Source: Allobosea psychrotolerans (GTDB taxonomy: Bacteria; Pseudomonadota; Alphaproteobacteria; Rhizobiales; Beijerinckiaceae). Taken from it: a DNA stretch of 37,649 nt. The stretch is taken from assembly GCF_002917105.1 (NCBI RefSeq), contig NZ_PQFZ01000033.1:1-37649 (forward strand). The letters are read 5' to 3'. Of this stretch, positions 20,579 to 28,080 are shown piece after piece. Within the stretch, counting starts at the first letter, position 1; each line of letters starts with the position of its first letter. Position numbers and translations under genes: made by a program. The notes under the pieces were generated by a model, which worked only from the letters and a program-made list of their open reading frames with translations, searched no databases and was not told where the DNA came from.

Positions 20579-20625
20579 AGAGCAGGATGCGAAAAAGCGG
20601 GCACCGGTTTTCGCATCCTGCTCTA
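20579..20625. repeat. Intergenic palindrome with AGAGCAGGATGCGAAAA arm
   Basis: AGAGCAGGATGCGAAAA (20579-20595) pairs with TTTTCGCATCCTGCTCT (about 20608-20624) around the loop AGCGGGCACCGG. This is the type of large palindrome I recall as dispersed in Rhizobiales genomes. Its 3' arm continues into a module repeated at 31738-31764. Confidence 0.75.
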
Positions 20626-20641
20626 ACTCTTTGATGAGAGA
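20615..20641. repeat. 27-base dispersed module, copy 1
   Basis: The 27 bases from 20615 match 31738-31764 in the same orientation with two mismatches. The module begins ATCCTGCTCT and ends TGATGAGAGA. It joins the two palindromes in the ppsR leader, suggesting a mosaic repeat element. Confidence 0.75.
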
Positions 20642-20649
20642 CGGATTCA

Positions 20650-20688
20650 GATCCGAGATGGGATCACTTTGTGATTCCATCTCGGATC
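20650..20688. repeat. 18-bp inverted repeat in the ppsR leader
   Basis: The arms 20650-20667 and 20671-20688 are reverse complements with one mismatch in 18, separated by only TTT. It starts GATCCGAGATGGG and ends CCATCTCGGATC. It lies 45 bases before the ppsR start and may be an operator, an RNA hairpin or part of the adjoining repeat element. Confidence 0.8.
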
Positions 20689-20732
20689 ATCCGGCTCTAG
20701 AGGTGGCTCTGTTCGCCAATCCGGGAGCCAAC

Positions 20733-21563
20733 GTGGCCCGCAATTATTTCCACCTTCACCTCGTCTCGGACGCGACCGGCGAAACGCTGATCGCGGTCAG
20801 CCGCGCCGCTGCCGCACAATACGAGACCGTCTCGGCGATCGAGCATGTCTATCCGCTCGTCCGCTCCGAGGCGCAGCTCGCCCGCGTTCTGGCAGAGATC
20901 GAGGCCTCGCCCGGCGTCGTGCTCTACACCCTGGTCGAACCGGAATGGTCGGCGCGGCTCGAGGCGTTTTGTCGCGATCTCGGCTGCCCCTGCCTGTCGG
21001 TGCTCAACCCGGTGCTCTCGCTGTTCCAGTCCTATCTCGGCCAGGCCTCTGCGCCGAAGCCCGGCGCCCAGCACGTCCTCAACGCCGAATATTTCCGCCG
21101 CATCGACGCGATGAACTACACGCTGCTGCATGATGACGGACAGCTCGGCGGCGATCTTGAAAGCGCCGACATCGTCCTCGTCGGCATCAGCCGGACCTCG
21201 AAGACGCCGACCTCGATCTATCTCGCCAATCGCGGCATCAAGACGGCCAACATCCCGCTCGTGCCGAATGTGCCATTGCCGCCAGAGCTCGAAGCCCTGA
21301 AGAAGCCGCTGATCGTCGGCCTCGTCGCCAGTGCCGATCGCATCGTCCAGATCAGGCAGAACCGCTTGCTCTCGCTCAGGGCCGATGACGAGACGCCCTA
21401 TGTCGATCCGGCTTCCGTGGCCGACGAGGTCGCGCAGTCGCGCCGGCTCTGCGCCCGCAAGGGCTGGCCGGTGATCGACGTCACCCGTCGCTCGATCGAG
21501 GAGACGGCAGCTGCGATCCTCGATCTCCTGCGCGACCACCGCATGAAGTTCATCGCGACATGA
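20733..21563 (+). CDS. ppsR: Pyruvate, phosphate dikinase / PEP synthase regulatory protein
   Basis: A DUF299-family bifunctional ADP-dependent kinase and Pi-dependent pyrophosphorylase that inactivates and reactivates pyruvate phosphate dikinase or PEP synthase by Thr phosphorylation. The P-loop-like GISRTSKT is at residues 151-158, and FHLHLVSDATGETL opens the protein. The GTG at 20733 is chosen because GGGAG (20723-20727) precedes it and the resulting 276 residues equal the family length. The ATG at 20631 would put coding sequence through the palindromes. It starts the rightward run ppsR-maf-aroE-coaE-dnaQ and overlaps maf by ATGA. The target dikinase gene is not in the window, so which substrate it uses is not known. 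Confidence 0.92.
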   Translation: MARNYFHLHLVSDATGETLIAVSRAAAAQYETVSAIEHVYPLVRSEAQLARVLAEIEASPGVVLYTLVEPEWSARLEAFCRDLGCPCLSVLNPVLSLFQSYLGQASAPKPGAQHVLNAEYFRRIDAMNYTLLHDDGQLGGDLESADIVLVGISRTSKTPTSIYLANRGIKTANIPLVPNVPLPPELEALKKPLIVGLVASADRIVQIRQNRLLSLRADDETPYVDPASVADEVAQSRRLCARKGWPVIDVTRRSIEETAAAILDLLRDHRMKFIAT

Positions 21564-22186
21564 AGGGCGCAGCTGCGCTTTGGCTGGGTCCCGCTGCGCT
21601 CGTGCTGGCTTCGGGCAGCACGACGCGGCGCGATATGCTGCTCGCAGCTGGAATTCCGGTCGAGGTCATCAAGCCCGAGATCGACGAGCGCGCCGTCGAA
21701 GCGTCCCTGCTGCAACGGGGTCTGCCCGATGAAGACGCGGCTCTCGAACTTGCGCGCGCCAAGGCCCTGGCGATCTCAAGCGCTCATGCCCAGCGCATCG
21801 TGCTCGGCGCCGATCAGACATTGATCTGTGATGGCGTCAGTCATCACAAGCCCGCTGACGCCACCGCGGCCCGTGCCCAGATCGCCGCGCTGTCGGGCCG
21901 GACGCACCAGCTGCGCTCGGCCTTCGTCCTGGCGCAAGCCGGCGAGGTGGTCGCGCAGGGCGCCCAGATCGCCCATCTGACCATGCGCAATCTGAGCCCG
22001 GATTTCATCGCGGCCTATGTCGATGCGATGGGTCCATCCGCTTTCGCCAGCGTCGGCGGCTACCAGATCGAAGGGCTCGGCGCCCAGCTCTTCGACAACG
22101 TCGAAGGCGACCATTTCACCATTCTCGGCTTGCCGCTCCTTGCCGTCCTCGCCGCCTTGCGCGGTCGCGGCCTGCTCGCGCACTGA
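21560..22186 (+). CDS. maf: Maf-family nucleotide pyrophosphatase
   Basis: Maf/YceF/YhdE proteins hydrolyse non-canonical or standard nucleoside triphosphates to monophosphates. The 208-residue protein has LASGSTTRRDML at residues 16-27 (in place of the more usual LASxSPRR), a GADQTL block with the catalytic Asp, and SVGGYQIEGLGAQLFDNVEGDHFTILGLPL near the C-terminus. The substitution of Pro by Thr in the first motif is seen in a subgroup of alphaproteobacterial proteins, so the precise substrate is uncertain. The start overlaps the ppsR stop by four bases (ATGA). Confidence 0.9.
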   Translation: MKGAAALWLGPAALVLASGSTTRRDMLLAAGIPVEVIKPEIDERAVEASLLQRGLPDEDAALELARAKALAISSAHAQRIVLGADQTLICDGVSHHKPADATAARAQIAALSGRTHQLRSAFVLAQAGEVVAQGAQIAHLTMRNLSPDFIAAYVDAMGPSAFASVGGYQIEGLGAQLFDNVEGDHFTILGLPLLAVLAALRGRGLLAH

Positions 22187-22207
22187 TCCCTCGGACCGCT
22201 ATCCACC

Positions 22208-23041
22208 ATGACTCTTCGCTGCTTCGTCATCGGCCATCCGATCGCCCATTCGCGGTCGCCGCTGATTCACGGAACCTGGCTCGAGCAGTACGGGCTCGAC
22301 GGATCCTATGAGCGGATCGATGTCGCGCCGTCGGATCTGCCGGGTTTCGTCGCGCGCATCCGGGCCGGCGAGTTCGCCGGCGGCAATGTCACCGTCCCGC
22401 ATAAGGAAGCCATGCTGCCCTTGCTCGACGAGGTCAGCGAGGCGGCGCGCGCTATCGGCGCGGTCAATACGATCTGGCGCGAGAACGGGCGGCTTTACGG
22501 CGACAACACCGACGCGGCCGGTTTCCTCGGCCATCTCGATGCAACAGTGCCGGGCTGGCAGGAGAAGGTTCGCACGGCGCTGCTGATCGGGGCGGGCGGC
22601 GCCGCGCGGGCCATCGCCTATGGCCTGAAGAGCCGTGGCGTGGCGCGCATCATCCTGGCCAATCGCGGCCGGGAGCGGGCGATCGAGCTCGCCCGGGTTC
22701 TCGGTGCGCCGCTGCGAGCGCGCGACTGGGACGAGCGCGACGCACTGGTCGCGGAGGCCGATCTCATCGTCAACACGACCTCGCTCGGCATGCAGGCCCA
22801 GCCGCCGCTGGCGCTCGACCTGGCGCGCCTGCGCCCCGGCACGATCGTCGACGACATCGTCTATGTGCCGCTGAAGACCGTGCTGCTGACGCAGGCCGAA
22901 CAGCGCGGCGGCGTCATCGTCGACGGCCTCGGCATGCTGCTGCACCAGGCCGTGCCCGGATTCGCGCGCTGGTTCGGCGTGACGCCGGCGGTGACGCCGG
23001 CCCTGCGCGCAAGGCTCGAAAGGGATATCCTGGGGACCTGA
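22208..23041 (+). CDS. aroE: Shikimate dehydrogenase
   Basis: An NADP-dependent enzyme that reduces 3-dehydroshikimate to shikimate in aromatic amino-acid synthesis. SRSPLIHG lies near residue 15, NVTVPHKE holds the catalytic Lys66, GDNTDA holds Asp102, GAGGAARAIAYGL is the nucleotide loop and DGLGMLLHQA is near the end. The length of 277 residues is normal. It lies 21 bases after maf and 39 before coaE, an order (maf-aroE-coaE-dnaQ) conserved in alphaproteobacteria. Confidence 0.96.
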   Translation: MTLRCFVIGHPIAHSRSPLIHGTWLEQYGLDGSYERIDVAPSDLPGFVARIRAGEFAGGNVTVPHKEAMLPLLDEVSEAARAIGAVNTIWRENGRLYGDNTDAAGFLGHLDATVPGWQEKVRTALLIGAGGAARAIAYGLKSRGVARIILANRGRERAIELARVLGAPLRARDWDERDALVAEADLIVNTTSLGMQAQPPLALDLARLRPGTIVDDIVYVPLKTVLLTQAEQRGGVIVDGLGMLLHQAVPGFARWFGVTPAVTPALRARLERDILGT

Positions 23042-23080
23042 TTCGGCGGGGCCCCATGACCACTCCATGACCTTCATCCC

Positions 23081-23707
23081 ATGACCTTCACCCTGGGACT
23101 CACCGGCTCGATCGGGATGGGGAAATCGACGACCGCGGCCTTCTTCCGCGCGCGCGGCGTGCCGGTGCATGATGCCGATGCCTGCGTCCATGCGCTCTAT
23201 CGCGGCCGTGCCGCGTCCTTGATCGGCGCGGCCTTTCCCGGTGTCGTCCGCGACGGCGTGGTCGATCGCCAGCGCCTCTCGGCCGCGGTGGTCGGACAGC
23301 CCGATGCGCTGAAGCGCTTGGAGGGCATCATCCATCCGCTCGTCCGCGAGGAGGAGGAGGCCATCCTCGCAAACAGCCGCAAGGCCGGCGTAGGGCTTGT
23401 CGTGCTCGATATTCCGCTACTGCTGGAGACCGGCGGACAGGCGCGTTGCGATGCCGTGCTCGTCGTCACCGCCCCGGCCGAGGTTCAGCGCGCGCGCGTC
23501 CTGGCGCGTCCGGAGATGACTGCGGAGAAGTTCGCCGCCATTCTCGCCCGCCAGATGCCGGATGCGCAGAAGCGCCGCCACGCCCATTTCCTTGTGGACA
23601 CGGGCGCCGGTCTGCTGGCCGCGCAGCGGCAGGTGAGTTCTATCCTGAGCGCCCTTGCCGGCCGGCCCGGCCACAGGCTTCCAGTGGAGAGCGCTGTTCA
23701 TGCGTGA
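23081..23707 (+). CDS. coaE: Dephospho-CoA kinase
   Basis: Catalyses the last step of coenzyme A synthesis, phosphorylating dephospho-CoA with ATP. The P-loop GSIGMGKST spans residues 9-17, and DADACVHALY and LLLETGG follow. The length is 208 residues. Just before the start, CATGACCTTCA occurs twice in tandem 14 bases apart, so an earlier ATG exists nearby; the one at 23081 places GLTGSIG at the expected distance from the N-terminus. The end overlaps dnaQ by eight bases. Confidence 0.95.
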   Translation: MTFTLGLTGSIGMGKSTTAAFFRARGVPVHDADACVHALYRGRAASLIGAAFPGVVRDGVVDRQRLSAAVVGQPDALKRLEGIIHPLVREEEEAILANSRKAGVGLVVLDIPLLLETGGQARCDAVLVVTAPAEVQRARVLARPEMTAEKFAAILARQMPDAQKRRHAHFLVDTGAGLLAAQRQVSSILSALAGRPGHRLPVESAVHA

Positions 23708-24407
23708 AATCGTACTCGATACCGAGACGACCGGCGTTGAAGCCAATGGCGGCGATCGCATTGTCGAAATCGGTTGCGTCGAGCTGGTCAATCACTGCCC
23801 GAGCGGACGCAATTTTCACGTCTACATCAATCCCGAACGCTCGATGCCGGACGGCGCCTTCAAGGTCCACGGCCTCTCCGAAGCCTTCCTCTCCGACAAG
23901 CCGGTCTTTGCGGCGATTGCCGATGACTTCATGGGCTTCATCGGCGATGCGCGGCTCGTGATCCACAATGCCGCCTTCGATATCGGCTTCCTCAACATGG
24001 AGCTGAAGCGGCTCAGCTATGGCCCGATCGAACAGCATCGTGTCGTCGACACCCTGGCCATGGCGCGCCGAAAGCATCCCGGTGCCTCCAACAGCCTGGA
24101 CGCACTCTGCTCGCGCTACGGCATCGACAACGCCAGGCGCACCAAGCACGGCGCGCTGCTCGACTCCGAAATCCTGGCCGAAGTCTATATCGAGCTGATC
24201 GGCGGCAAGCAGACGTCGCTTGGTCTGGGCGTCGCGATGGCGGGTGACAATGGCGGGCTGGGCGGCGCGGCGATCGAGCGTCCGCAACGCCAGCGGCCTC
24301 TCGCCTCCCGCCTCGACGAGGCAACCATCGCCGCCCATGAGACTTTCATCCGCACGCTCAAGACGCCGCTCTGGCGCGGCTATCTCGGCCTGACCGACGA
24401 GGCCTGA
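23700..24407 (+). CDS. dnaQ: DNA polymerase III, epsilon subunit (proofreading exonuclease)
   Basis: A DEDDh 3'-5' exonuclease that proofreads for the replicative polymerase. Exo I is MREIVLDTETTG with Asp7 and Glu9, Exo II HNAAFDIGFLN, and Exo III-epsilon HGALLDSEILAEVY. A flexible C-terminal segment should bind the polymerase alpha subunit. The ATG at 23700 is chosen because GGAG is at 23686-23689 and because the protein should begin right at Exo I, giving 235 residues. The start overlaps the coaE end, so the two are translationally linked. Confidence 0.95.
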   Translation: MREIVLDTETTGVEANGGDRIVEIGCVELVNHCPSGRNFHVYINPERSMPDGAFKVHGLSEAFLSDKPVFAAIADDFMGFIGDARLVIHNAAFDIGFLNMELKRLSYGPIEQHRVVDTLAMARRKHPGASNSLDALCSRYGIDNARRTKHGALLDSEILAEVYIELIGGKQTSLGLGVAMAGDNGGLGGAAIERPQRQRPLASRLDEATIAAHETFIRTLKTPLWRGYLGLTDEA

Positions 24408-24444
24408 CTTGCTTCGCGTCCAGTCGTCCTCGCGAGCGTAAGCA

Positions 24445-24483
24445 AAGCAGTCCAGCGTCCCACAGCAATCCTCTGGACTGCTT
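24445..24483. repeat. Hairpin-forming intergenic repeat
   Basis: AAGCAGTCCAG (24445-24455) and its exact complement CTGGACTGCTT (24473-24483) flank 17 bases between the convergent dnaQ and terC genes. No T-tract follows, so it is not a typical intrinsic terminator, though it may protect both 3' ends. The surrounding TTCGCTTCGCGCAATGACGG text looks like a common intergenic repeat of related genomes. Confidence 0.6.
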
Positions 24484-24520
24484 CGTCGCTTCGCTTCGCG
24501 CAATGACGGAGAGCGATGGG

Positions 24521-25255
24521 TCAGCTCTTCGTCTTGCGCCGCGACAGCATGTTCAGCCCCTCGATCGCGGCCGAGAAGGCCATGGCGGCGTAGATGTAGC
24601 CCTTGGGCACATGCGCGCCGAAGCCCTCGCCGATCAGCGTGCCGCCGATCATCAGCAGGAAGCCGAGCGCCAGCATCACGATGGTCGGGTTGCGCTCGAT
24701 GAAGCTCGCCAGCGGATCGGCCGCGAGCAGCATCACCAGAACCGCGAAGACGACGGCGATCACCATCACCGGGATATGGTCGGTCATGCCGACGGCGGTG
24801 ATGATGCTGTCGATGGAGAAGACGAGATCGAGCAGCAGGATCTGGACGATGACGCCACCGAAGGTGACGGCTGCCGCCTTGCCGCCGTCGAAGATGTCCG
24901 GCCCATGATCGGCGTCGACCTTGTGATGGATTTCCTTCGTCGCCTTCCAGACCAGGAAGAGGCCGCCGGCGATCAGGATGAGGTCGCGCCAGGAGAAGGC
25001 CTTGCCGAGCACCGAGAAGACCGGGGCGGTCAATTGCACGATGATGGCGACGGTCGAGAGCAGGCCGAGCCGCAGGATCAGCGCTAGCCCGATGCCGATC
25101 CTGCGGCCGCGCGCGCGTTGTTCTTCCGGCAGCTTGTTGGTCAGGATCGAGATGAAGATCAGGTTGTCGATGCCCAGGACGACTTCCATGGCGATCAATG
25201 CCCCGAGCGCGGCCCACACCGTGGGGTCGGCGGCAAGCGTCATCAGATAGTCCAT
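24521..25255 (-). CDS. TerC-family integral membrane protein
   Basis: A 244-residue inner-membrane protein with about seven hydrophobic helices. Family acidic motifs are EVVLGIDNLIFISILTNKLP in the first helix and LDLVFSIDSIITAVGMTDHIP in the middle, positions proposed to hold metal ions. TerC/Alx-type proteins are linked to manganese export and metal homeostasis; the family name derives from tellurite resistance, but no ter cluster is present here. The ATG at 25255 has AAGGAG six bases upstream; 39 further upstream codons are open but lack membrane character. It follows secB with a strong terminator in between, so it has its own promoter. Confidence 0.88.
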   Translation of the reverse strand: MDYLMTLAADPTVWAALGALIAMEVVLGIDNLIFISILTNKLPEEQRARGRRIGIGLALILRLGLLSTVAIIVQLTAPVFSVLGKAFSWRDLILIAGGLFLVWKATKEIHHKVDADHGPDIFDGGKAAAVTFGGVIVQILLLDLVFSIDSIITAVGMTDHIPVMVIAVVFAVLVMLLAADPLASFIERNPTIVMLALGFLLMIGGTLIGEGFGAHVPKGYIYAAMAFSAAIEGLNMLSRRKTKS

Positions 25256-25374
25256 CCCGGCTCCTTCATGTCGCGAAACGGCGGGCGCCCGGATGAGCGT
25301 CCGCCGTCGACTGCTCCGCGAGATGGAAGCTCCCCTGGCCGGCTGCAAGGGGTGAGCGCGCCGCACCGTCAACG
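25256..25374 (-). other. terC leader region
   Basis: The 119 bases between the secB terminator and terC are GC-rich and can fold on the minus strand (for example GGCGG with CCGCC). A GGGGAGC stretch slightly recalls the start of the yybP-ykoY manganese riboswitch often found before this family, but its other conserved loop is not recognisable. No riboswitch is claimed. Confidence 0.3.
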
Positions 25375-25398
25375 AAAAAGGGCCCGTGAGGGCCCTTT
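25375..25398 (-). terminator. Intrinsic terminator of secB
   Basis: On the minus strand AAAGGGCCC, loop TCAC and GGGCCCTTT form a perfect 9-bp stem followed by further T residues (25376-25375). It lies about 28 bases past the secB stop. Confidence 0.88.
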
Positions 25399-25425
25399 CC
25401 GTGACAATTCATGCTGCCGGAAGGC

Positions 25426-25929
25426 TCAGGCGTTCGGCGCGCCCTGGGCCTGGAGCTCCTGCATGCGCTGCTGGAACAAGGCCGCGAAATCGATCGGCGG
25501 CACATAGAAGGGCGGGAAGCCGCCGTTCTGGACCGCCTCGGCGATGATCTGCCGGGCGAAGGGGAAGAGCAGGCGGGCGCAGTCGATCACCAGCACAGGG
25601 TGGATGTGCTCCTGCGGCACGTTCTGGATGCGGAACACGCCGCCATAGCTGAGATCGAAGGCGAACAGCGTCTCGCCGCCGAGCTCGGCCTTGCCCTCGA
25701 GCTGCAGCACGGTCTCGTAATCGTCCTCGCCGAGCGGAGCGGTCGAGACGTTGACCTGCAGCGACATCTGCGGCCCCTGCTGCGTCTGCTGGCTGAGCGA
25801 GCGTGGCGCCTTGGGATTCTCGAAGGAGAAATCCTTGGTGTACTGGATCAGGGCGCTCATGCTCGGAGCTGCCTCGGGGGCTTGCGCGCCGTTGCCGTTG
25901 GGAATGTCGTTGGCCATCGGTCCCATCAT
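25426..25929 (-). CDS. secB: Protein-export chaperone SecB
   Basis: A cytoplasmic tetrameric chaperone that keeps preproteins unfolded and hands them to SecA. The 167-residue sequence shows the family blocks QYTKDFSFENPKAP, YETVLQLEGKAELGGETLFAFDLSYGGVF, LVIDCARLLFPFARQII and GGFPPFYVPPIDFAALF. The start is either the ATG at 25929 (used here) or the one at 25917 (MANDIPNG). Ribosome-site evidence is weak for both. It is divergent from tim44 across about 240 bases. Its neighbourhood with dnaQ and tim44 is conserved in Rhizobiales. Confidence 0.95.
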   Translation of the reverse strand: MMGPMANDIPNGNGAQAPEAAPSMSALIQYTKDFSFENPKAPRSLSQQTQQGPQMSLQVNVSTAPLGEDDYETVLQLEGKAELGGETLFAFDLSYGGVFRIQNVPQEHIHPVLVIDCARLLFPFARQIIAEAVQNGGFPPFYVPPIDFAALFQQRMQELQAQGAPNA

Positions 25930-26168
25930 GATCTGAAGGCTGACTTAAGGAAATCCCGGGCCGGATTAAGACGTTCGGGACTGCGCGCCGTCCTGCGGTG
26001 CAATGCGGGCGTCGGCTATCATGGACGCCACCCTGGCACAAGAAGCCGCCTTCACAAGTTCAGGGGTGGATGTTACGAGCCTTGATCACCATATCACGCT
26101 TCACGGCCGAAAACCTTTAGGGGACAGGCCGATGCAAGGTGGCCACTGGAGCTTCGGATCAGGTTTCG
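25930..26168. other. Divergent secB-tim44 promoter region
   Basis: These 239 bases lie between two divergently transcribed genes and must hold both promoters. No strong sigma-70 pair, palindrome or small gene was recognised. Confidence 0.4.
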
Positions 26169-26900
26169 ATGCAAAATTCCTTCGACATGACGACGATTAT
26201 TTTCCTGGCTCTGGCCGTTTTCGTCGCCTGGAAGCTGCGCTCGGTTCTGGGTCAGAAGACCGGTCAGGAACAGCCGCCGACCGATCCCTTCGCGCGGCGC
26301 GAGGGAGCCCCGGTGCGGCCCGACCAGGCGCCCCCGGCCGACGGCAAGCGCGACAACGTCATCCGCCTGCCCGGCGCGGCGAATGATCCCGCGGTGAACC
26401 CGGCGCCCGCCAGCGATCGCTGGAAGGATATCGCGCCTGCGGATTCGGCCATCGTTGCCGGCATCGAGGCGATCATCCGGCAGGAGCCGGGCTTCGATCC
26501 GCGCGCCTTCATCGGCGGCGCCAAGGCGGCCTATGAGACCATCGTCACCGCCTTCGCGCGCGGCGATCGCAAGGTGCTGAAAGGTCTCCTCGCCAAGGAG
26601 GTCTATGAGGGCTTCGAGCAGGCGATCACGGATCGTGAGAAGCGGGGCGAGAAGGCCGAATCCTCCTTCGTCTCGATCGACAAGGCGGAGATCACCGCCG
26701 TCGACGTCAAGGGCAAGAACGGCCAGGTCACCCTGGCCTTCGTCTCGCAATTGATCAGCGTCACGCGCGATGCCCAAGGCGCAGTCGTCGACGGCAGCGC
26801 CGAAGCGGTCTCCGAGGTCAACGACATCTGGACTTTCGCGCGCCAGCTCGGCAGCCGCGACCCCAACTGGCTCCTGGTCGCCACCGAATCCGCCGCGTGA
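26169..26900 (+). CDS. Tim44/TimA domain membrane protein
   Basis: A protein of 243 residues with an N-terminal membrane helix (about residues 8-24, MTTIIFLALAVFVAWKLRSVLG), a Pro/Asp-rich linker (30-90) and a C-terminal Tim44-like domain (about 95-243, FIGGAKAAYETIVTAFARGDRKVLKGLLAKEVYEGF, IWTFARQLGSRDPNWLL). Mitochondrial Tim44 links import motors to the translocase. The bacterial relative, TimA in Caulobacter, is membrane-bound and of uncertain function. The ATG at 26169 has an AGG about seven bases upstream. The end overlaps mltA as GTGA. The position opposite secB suggests an envelope or export role, which is inference. Confidence 0.85.
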   Translation: MQNSFDMTTIIFLALAVFVAWKLRSVLGQKTGQEQPPTDPFARREGAPVRPDQAPPADGKRDNVIRLPGAANDPAVNPAPASDRWKDIAPADSAIVAGIEAIIRQEPGFDPRAFIGGAKAAYETIVTAFARGDRKVLKGLLAKEVYEGFEQAITDREKRGEKAESSFVSIDKAEITAVDVKGKNGQVTLAFVSQLISVTRDAQGAVVDGSAEAVSEVNDIWTFARQLGSRDPNWLLVATESAA

Positions 26901-28078
26901 TCCGTGGTGCCGTTGCTGCGCTGGCGCTTGGCCTCGTGGCGTGCGGTGCGGCGATGAGCGCAGCGCTCGCCCAGGCCCCGCCGCTGCCAGCCGGCGCGCG
27001 CGCCGAGGCGGTGCCCGTCGCCGGCATTCCGGGATGGGCCAAGGACGATCATCGCATTGCCCTGGACATCTTCGCACGCGGCTGCATGACAGACCCGCCG
27101 CTGCGGGCGTCTGTGCCGACCCCCGAAGTGCTCGAGCTCATCTGTGCCCGCGCCCGTCTTCTGACGAGGAAGGCCCGACCCGATCGCGAGACGGCGCGTC
27201 GGTTTTTCGAGCAGAATTTCTCGTTCTGGCGAATCCGCCCCGCAGCGGCTGAGACCGGCTTCATGACCGGCTATTTCGAGCCCGAATTCGAAGGCTCGCT
27301 CACGCGCTCCGCAGCTTTCCCGACACCGCTCTATGGCCGCCCGGCCGATCTGGTGACCCGCCAGCCCGGCGACGACTGGCCGGGCATTGAGCCAGGGCTT
27401 TCAGCCGCGCGCCAGACGGCGCGAGGGCTCGTGCCCTTCCCCGATCGCGCCGCGATCGAGGCCGGCGCGCTCGATGGCCAGAAGCTCGAAATCCTCTGGA
27501 TGCGCGATCCGGTCGATCGCTTCGTGCTGCAGGTCCAGGGCTCCGGCCGGATCCGTCTGCCCGATGGCCGGGTGACGCGACTGGTCTATTCCGGCCGTAA
27601 CGGCCAAGCCTATACCTCGCTCGGCCGGGCGCTGAGCGAACGCGAGAACATCCCGCCGGCAGAGATGACGATGGACAAGCTGATCGCGCGCTTGAAGGCC
27701 GATGCCGGCTTCGCCCGCGATCTGATCGCGCTCAACCGCTCCTTCGTCTTCTTCGCGCGCCGGGACGATCTGCCGCCGAACTCCGGACCGATAGGCGGGG
27801 CCGGCTTGCCATTGACGCCCTTGCGCAGCATCGCCATCGACCGCACGGTCTGGCCCTATGGCCTGCCCGCCTGGATCGACGCCACGATTCCCGATGGGCA
27901 AGGCGGCAGCGAACGGCTTTCAAGGCTGATGATCGCGCAGGATACCGGCTCGGCGATCCTCGGGCCGGCGCGGGTCGACCTCTTCGTCGGTTCGGGCGCG
28001 GCGGCCGGACATCGGGCCGGCTTGATCCGCCACAACTTCGATTTCACCGTGCTCTGGCCGCGCAATCCGAGGCCCTGA
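26897..28078 (+). CDS. mltA: Membrane-bound lytic murein transglycosylase MltA
   Basis: Cleaves the MurNAc-GlcNAc bond of peptidoglycan to give 1,6-anhydro-muropeptides. The MltA domain covers about residues 120-290 (TGFMTGYFEPEFEGS, QVQGSGRIRL, RNGQAYTSLGRAL), and the 3D domain holds IAQDTGSAILGPARVDLFVG with Asp349, HRAG and the terminal FTVLWP. The start is GTG at 26897, overlapping the tim44 stop by four bases. The N-terminus is a signal sequence. It contains LVAC (Cys16), which fits a lipobox, but it continues hydrophobic to ALAQA, so lipoprotein or ordinary secretion are both possible. The length is 393 residues. Confidence 0.92.
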   Translation: MIRGAVAALALGLVACGAAMSAALAQAPPLPAGARAEAVPVAGIPGWAKDDHRIALDIFARGCMTDPPLRASVPTPEVLELICARARLLTRKARPDRETARRFFEQNFSFWRIRPAAAETGFMTGYFEPEFEGSLTRSAAFPTPLYGRPADLVTRQPGDDWPGIEPGLSAARQTARGLVPFPDRAAIEAGALDGQKLEILWMRDPVDRFVLQVQGSGRIRLPDGRVTRLVYSGRNGQAYTSLGRALSERENIPPAEMTMDKLIARLKADAGFARDLIALNRSFVFFARRDDLPPNSGPIGGAGLPLTPLRSIAIDRTVWPYGLPAWIDATIPDGQGGSERLSRLMIAQDTGSAILGPARVDLFVGSGAAAGHRAGLIRHNFDFTVLWPRNPRP

Positions 28079-28080
28079 CG

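Larger units (their letters stand above)
20171..20732. other. oriC: Putative chromosomal replication origin (oriC)
   Basis: This 562-base gap between hemE and ppsR is the longest in the window. From left to right it holds an AT-rich tract (about 20198-20240), DnaA-box-like 9-mers CCATCCACA (20272-20280), TGGTCCACA (20283-20291), TTATACACG (20453-20461) and TTGTCCACA (20493-20501, one mismatch to TTATCCACA), a perfect CtrA site TTAA-N7-TTAA (20339-20353), a parS-like site (20391-20406), seven GANTC motifs, and at the right end two strong palindromes. It is established that oriC borders hemE in Caulobacter and Sinorhizobium. Genes on each side run away from the gap. DnaA boxes are imperfect and the exact limits are inference. 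Confidence 0.78.

Noticed and set aside
25256..25374. Possible yybP-ykoY manganese riboswitch before terC
   Set aside because: Only a GGGGAGC stretch fits, and the second conserved loop could not be found. A covariance search with the RF00080 model would decide.
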